Shown here one piece after another: positions 59,463 through 64,000 of a stretch of DNA of 64,000 nt. The DNA lies in contig CM034110.1 in the NCBI GenBank assembly GCA_019914945.1, positions 8,263,808-8,327,807 of the forward strand, read 5' to 3'. The notes under the pieces were generated by a model. It had not been told where the DNA came from, ran no database searches, and saw nothing but the letters and a program-made list of their open reading frames with translations. How positions within the stretch are numbered: position 1 is the stretch's first letter; each line of letters starts with the position of its first letter. The stretch comes from Typha latifolia. Taxonomy: Eukaryota; Streptophyta; Magnoliopsida; Poales; Typhaceae. Both the position numbers and the translations under genes were made by a program.

Positions 59463-61883
59463 CTAATCAACTTCGTACCAATTCACAAACAATAAACATG
59501 GTATTCATGTGGGCATCCTCCAGATTGACCAGACCAGCAATTAAACACTTAAAAACCAAAAACGAGTTATTGGATTCTCATCTTTTCTACTATGAAGTTC
59601 AAGAGATTTGCCTTATACGGCAATGCTAAACATGTGACAGTTGAAACATTTGTTGGAGGATTGATGTTAGTCAATGCCAAGCATTCGCATTTGCATGCAG
59701 CAAAAGCAAAGTGGGAGATCACCTTTCCAATCACAAGAAATATATCCACCCACACTGTATTGCAGCACTAAGCACGCATTGCGACTATAATGGCCGTCCA
59801 GGTTCAACCTCTTATTAGAATGTTCATACTTAGAATTAACATTTTTTTCTAAAAAAAAGAGAATTTTCTTCTTTGCAGCCTTATAGTGCTAACAGATATT
59901 AGCCGTCATAAAAAAGAAAGAAAATATAAAGAAAAACTTGGTGGTTGTAATTATAGCATAGCCTTAATAGTGGTAGGTCACCCTTCTCCATGTTGGGCAT
60001 CATAGGCAACCAAAATATTAATGGTGTAAATGAAGGATTAACCTTTTGTATCTTGCATGCACATGGATTGGCATGCTCACTATTAAATAGCCGAAAGTAA
60101 TGCGTACTATGGTTTGCAATTATGGTTCTTGAATGTGTCCAACACCTTTTTTTTTTTTCAGAGTTTTTGACTAATTTAAGTCTAATTTAAAATTTTATTA
60201 CAATTCTCTCGTACACTTTAAAATTTATATACGAATCTAGAAAGTAGATGTATTTTAAATTGCTAATCCAAATGAATAATTTATATGAAAAAAATTTCTC
60301 AATGTCACTTTGTAAATTGCTGACTCAATGTCAAAAGGCATATAGTTTTGTAGATAAGTTTAAAAAGAATTTGGGAGGGCAAGTATGTCAAAAACTCCTT
60401 TTAGCACCCTAAAAACAACTTGAGTTTCATTTCAGGGCCTCTGTAGATGTATTGTAAAAATAGTGAAAACAAATATAAAATATGAATTATAATAAACATA
60501 TAAAATATGAGGGCGAAAGGAGAGAAATTTTTTTCTTTCCCTTCCTAAATGTCGATCAAAGAAACTGTTCCCCTCCAGATCAGACCCCGGCATTGACAAG
60601 GGTCATCCACGAGGTCGCATTTCAATAGTATATTTTTATTCGTATATAATGACAAACATAGTAAGAATAATAAACTTGGAATGTTATATATTCCATCCCA
60701 ATCTATATGACCATTCATGATAACTCCCTCAACAATATCTTTCCTCAGGATATCTTCTATAGAAGAGTGCATGGTTGGCAATGGATATAGGCAAAATTTG
60801 GACTTAATTGAAAAAAAAGGAAAGGAAAAAAGAGAAGGCGGCCAAGAATGATTTGGATATTAGTCGAAAGTTAGCTACCACTAGAACTAGCGATCTTGAT
60901 ACATTCCGGACTGTATTCATGAAAAGGACGTGGACACTAATCACATTCATATCTATAGGCGATTAATTTGCACCACGTATTTGATGACAAAATCTGAAAT
61001 TGGCACGAAATTACTTGGTATCGTTTGCCCGACTTATAGCTAATCAGTCGGATAACAACTCTTAGTTTTTATTTTTCCTCGTTTGGGACGTAACCGCTCT
61101 TAAAATCAATTACCCATCAACTCGATACATCTTTGGAGTCAAAAATATTGGGCCAGAGAAAGAACTTTGAAAGGATATAATTTGCACGTTATGTTTTGCT
61201 TTTATTATCATGACTATCTTTTTCAAATTTTACAATTGCTCATAGAGTAGAGTCAGATAATAAATACAAATATAGTAGAATTATAGAAGATAAGTTTTAT
61301 AAATTTCCCTTCCCTTAAGCTTTTTATCACCAATTTGTGTTAAAAAAATTAGAAGGCTATGAAGCTAATTAGGAGGTGCTAATTCCTAGTGTGGAGAGAG
61401 TGGAAAAGTGTTAAAAACTAGATTGTAACTTTGAAGTTACATTGGAAAAATTTTTGGGAAAAGGAAAAGCAAGCAACTAACTAAACTAACCTCTAACCTC
61501 TTTCTCTTTTTAAGTTTTCCACTAGATTTTACAATCGTGAAAGTAGAAGATAAGGTAAATCGCAATTAAAGTGATGTAAAAAGCTTGATATCGACACTTA
61601 AAATCCGGCACTCAATGACAGCGATAGTGGTGAAATTGGCAGATGGAGCATGTCGTCATGGTGATGTTACGATGGCGTCGACCATCCCCTGTTGCTGATG
61701 CCATGCTGATTAAACGATGATGCAATACAACTAATTTACATTGTGCCCCCTCGATATCGCAAAATAATAAAAGAGGGCTTCTAGTTGTCTCTGATTGCAA
61801 AGAAATTATTGAAAATATTCAAAGGCTTTCTTTGTGACAGGTTATGGGCCAAATCGACGTGGTTTGCTCGGGCCCAAAACCTC

Positions 61884-61936
<53 letters not shown>

Positions 61937-63267
61937 TTTTGAGAAAGAAAGTTAGAATTTTAATATATTATGAACCTGTAGTCTAACTGTAGACTAAATA
62001 AAAATATTAATTCTTTTTAATATATAGATTGAATAAATAAACTAATCTCTCAAAAAAATAGATCATAACCGCAACATCTATTAAAGGGAATTGAACTCAT
62101 GAGACTCGCTTGGGATTAAATTTGAGAATTCTTATACAATGTAAGCCATTTTAATCATCTGAAAACGATCGCATTGACCTCAATATAATGAGTTAAATTT
62201 AATATTGTTTCACCATCTGAGCATCCATGCTGCCAAATTAATTCTCCAAGTGATATATATAATCTCGTCATAAAATTAATGCTACAACTTAAACCCACAA
62301 GAGTACTACTCAAGTGAATACCTATATTTAAGAGTATGTGATGTGTTTGTGTACATGTAACAAAATCCTAGATATATGGAATTATGATACAAGTGATGTC
62401 ATAACGAAGTAGCGCAATGCTTAAACCAAATATTATATTAAAAAAATTAATAAATTACTATAGAAAATTTAGGCTATATCGCAATTAGAAAATATTACTA
62501 AAAGCTGTCAAAGTGTCGTTATAAATCAACATTGACACTTTACAAAATACCGCTTAAAGTCGTATTAGTGTTGAACAAAATGATCTTTTTATTATATTTA
62601 GCGGCACATAATATATGCGGACAAAAATTATAAACATAAGTATTTATGCTGCTTTTAGTAACACCTTCAACTGCAAGTGAAAGATTTTGCAGACAATAGG
62701 ACCAACTTGTTGTGGATAAAGTTTCGTGAAAACAAAGAAACTTCGACCTCTGGATTCTAGATGGTCCACCAACTGGATGCATAGCTTTGGTGTGCACTCT
62801 TGTGAATGAGCTTCGCCTGGTGACTTCGCACTATTTTTATATATATATATATATATTTATGTTTCAGATTGTGATGTCTTCTTTTAGAGTACTCGTAGTC
62901 GTGGTCGATGCCGTGTTCTAAGCTCATAGTATTGCTGGATTTAAAGGCCTTGTCTTTCCTATTCTTTCGATATCTTTGTTTTCTTAATCCGGTGGGCGTA
63001 CGCGCTTAAATGCTAGAGCTTATAAAAAGTCTGACAATAGATATCTATCTTTCTAAAGTTATGTGTATCAAAACTGTGCTTTTGCCATGGAGATATATTA
63101 GTTAAATGCATGCACGCGTGAGGACTAACGCATGCACATAGGTAACTAGGTAAGTAGCTAGGATCTCGGAAATGTCATCTTATACTTGTTTCAAATCTAC
63201 TAGACTATGAGTCTGTTACCTTACTATATTCATTCAAATGAAAGAACAAGAGAACAAAATTATCACT
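59463..63267. other. Gene-poor AT-rich region
   Basis: No gene was recognised in about 3.8 kb. TA microsatellites occur at about 61886-61934 and 62838-62857. The right end may contain a final exon of the bHLH-like gene: a GCAG acceptor on the minus strand at about 62672 is followed by a nine-codon frame. Confidence 0.4.
61886..61934. repeat. TA microsatellite
   Basis: A long run of TA/AT dinucleotides in intergenic DNA. Confidence 0.85.
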
Positions 63268-63934
63268 TTAGCGAAGAAAATTCTCTGATCTTACTTCTCC
63301 AGTTGCTTCAAGGCGAAAGGTATCAGTACAGGAAATATTCGCGTTTAGCACTTCTACTCCCAAGTTCTCAAATACCTCTAGTATAGAGACAAGCATACCC
63401 GGGAAGCTCTTCGTGGAGGATACATTGATGAGAAGACCCTTTCCTAGGGTTGCAACACTTACCTGCTAATATATTTAGATTACACCATATGCGTCTAAGT
63501 TAGTATCTAGAAAAAATAAATAAATTATAAGATATCATATTGGCATGCATTCAGATATAATATATACCGTTGGCCTACTGCTATCTTCTGCAAGTTCTTG
63601 TACACATGCCGATATCTTTTGCTTCAACTGTTGAATATATTTGGATGCGTCCAATATAATTGAGGTTTTATTTTGCTGTTAGATAAAGAGAAAGAATGGT
63701 AAGCTAGCTAACATCATCATACAAAGGGATATTAATTTGCAGAAGCTTGTGCTAGAGTTGCAACTTAAATGGGAAGGCAATAGTACTAGAAGATGAAGCA
63801 ACGGCAGAGTAAGAAGAAATGAAAAAAGAAAAGAAATTAGCATGGAATTTCATAAGTTACTGCACTAGAGTTTGTAACAGAACGAAGAAGCTGCAGCTTC
63901 TCTTGCAAGGCCGCCTTCTTCTGCTTCTTTGACA

Positions 63935-63938
<4 letters not shown>
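63268..63938 (-). CDS. bHLH-like protein with ACT domain (At2g40435/At3g56220 type)
   Basis: Three minus-strand exons are certain: 63938-63861, 63675-63568 and from 63462 down. They read MVSKKQKKAALQEKLQLLRSVTNSSA, QNKTSIILDASKYIQQLKQKISACVQEL (a bHLH-like helix-loop-helix with a weak basic region) and VSVATLGKGLLINVSSTKSFPGMLVSILEVFENLGVEVLNANISCTDTFRLEATGE (an ACT-like fold used for dimerisation). The family is a set of small plant regulators lacking a strong DNA-binding region, so it may act through partner bHLH proteins. The 3' end is unclear: reading on gives a stop at 63268 (127 residues), whereas GAA|GTAAGA at 63295 is a good donor and relatives are longer by about 30 residues. A GA microsatellite lies in the 5' leader (63939-63973). 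Confidence 0.82.

Positions 63939-63973
<35 letters not shown>
63939..63973. repeat. CT/GA microsatellite in the 5' leader of the bHLH-like gene
   Basis: CT dinucleotides on the plus strand (GA in the transcript) directly precede the ATG on the minus strand. Confidence 0.85.
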
Positions 63974-64000
63974 GATGAGCTTTTGCGTCTTATGAGAAGT

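Overview
This is plant nuclear DNA. The genes have introns with GT-AG borders, the gaps are AT-rich, and the families are plant-specific: a PPR-DYW editing factor, the plastid RNA-polymerase protein PAP8/pTAC6, a PADRE/DUF4228 protein, a nodulin-like transporter and a MIR164 precursor. Several first exons are GC-rich with C/G-ending codons (PRA1, F-box/LRR, AVT6, ER-ANT1). That pattern fits a non-grass commelinid monocot such as a palm or a Musa-like plant, but the species is an inference only. I modelled about fifteen protein genes by joining exons at splice sites and checking reading phase.

Left part (1-26 kb). In order: a complete MIF/tautomerase gene (+, 1016-3205), a single-exon PRA1 gene (+, 4528-5196), the SWR1 subunit SWC6 (-, 9688-7089), a decayed DCD-Kelch pseudogene (-, about 14072-10340), a hAT-like non-autonomous element with an exact 8-bp target duplication (16296-17185) beside a related element (17300-17802), a PADRE/DUF4228 gene (+, 18728-19150), and an eight-exon F-box/LRR gene resembling RAE1 (-, 26025-21385).

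Middle part (29-43 kb). A small HMA metallochaperone-like gene (-), an intronless PPR-DYW gene (-), two tandem PLAC8/DUF2985-type membrane proteins (-), and a five-exon AVT6-type amino-acid transporter (+).

Right part (44-64 kb). A clear MIR164 hairpin (+, 44743-44884) just downstream of long GA repeats, a possible small ORF, PAP8/pTAC6 (+), the ER ADP/ATP carrier ER-ANT1 (+), and a nodulin-like MFS transporter (+). Then comes an approximately 1.07-kb retroposed sequence with a poly(A) tail and a 10-bp target duplication, a long stretch without recognisable genes, and finally a bHLH-like/ACT-domain regulator (-) whose 3' end is uncertain.

The genes do not form one pathway. The main large-scale signal is gene order: PRA1, MIF, DCD-Kelch, an RAE1-type F-box gene and MIR164 lie together here, and from memory the corresponding Arabidopsis genes lie together near the top of chromosome 5. 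This suggests an old conserved block in which the DCD-Kelch member has decayed. I saw no CRISPR array, rRNA gene or convincing tRNA gene, and no clear new enzymatic system.
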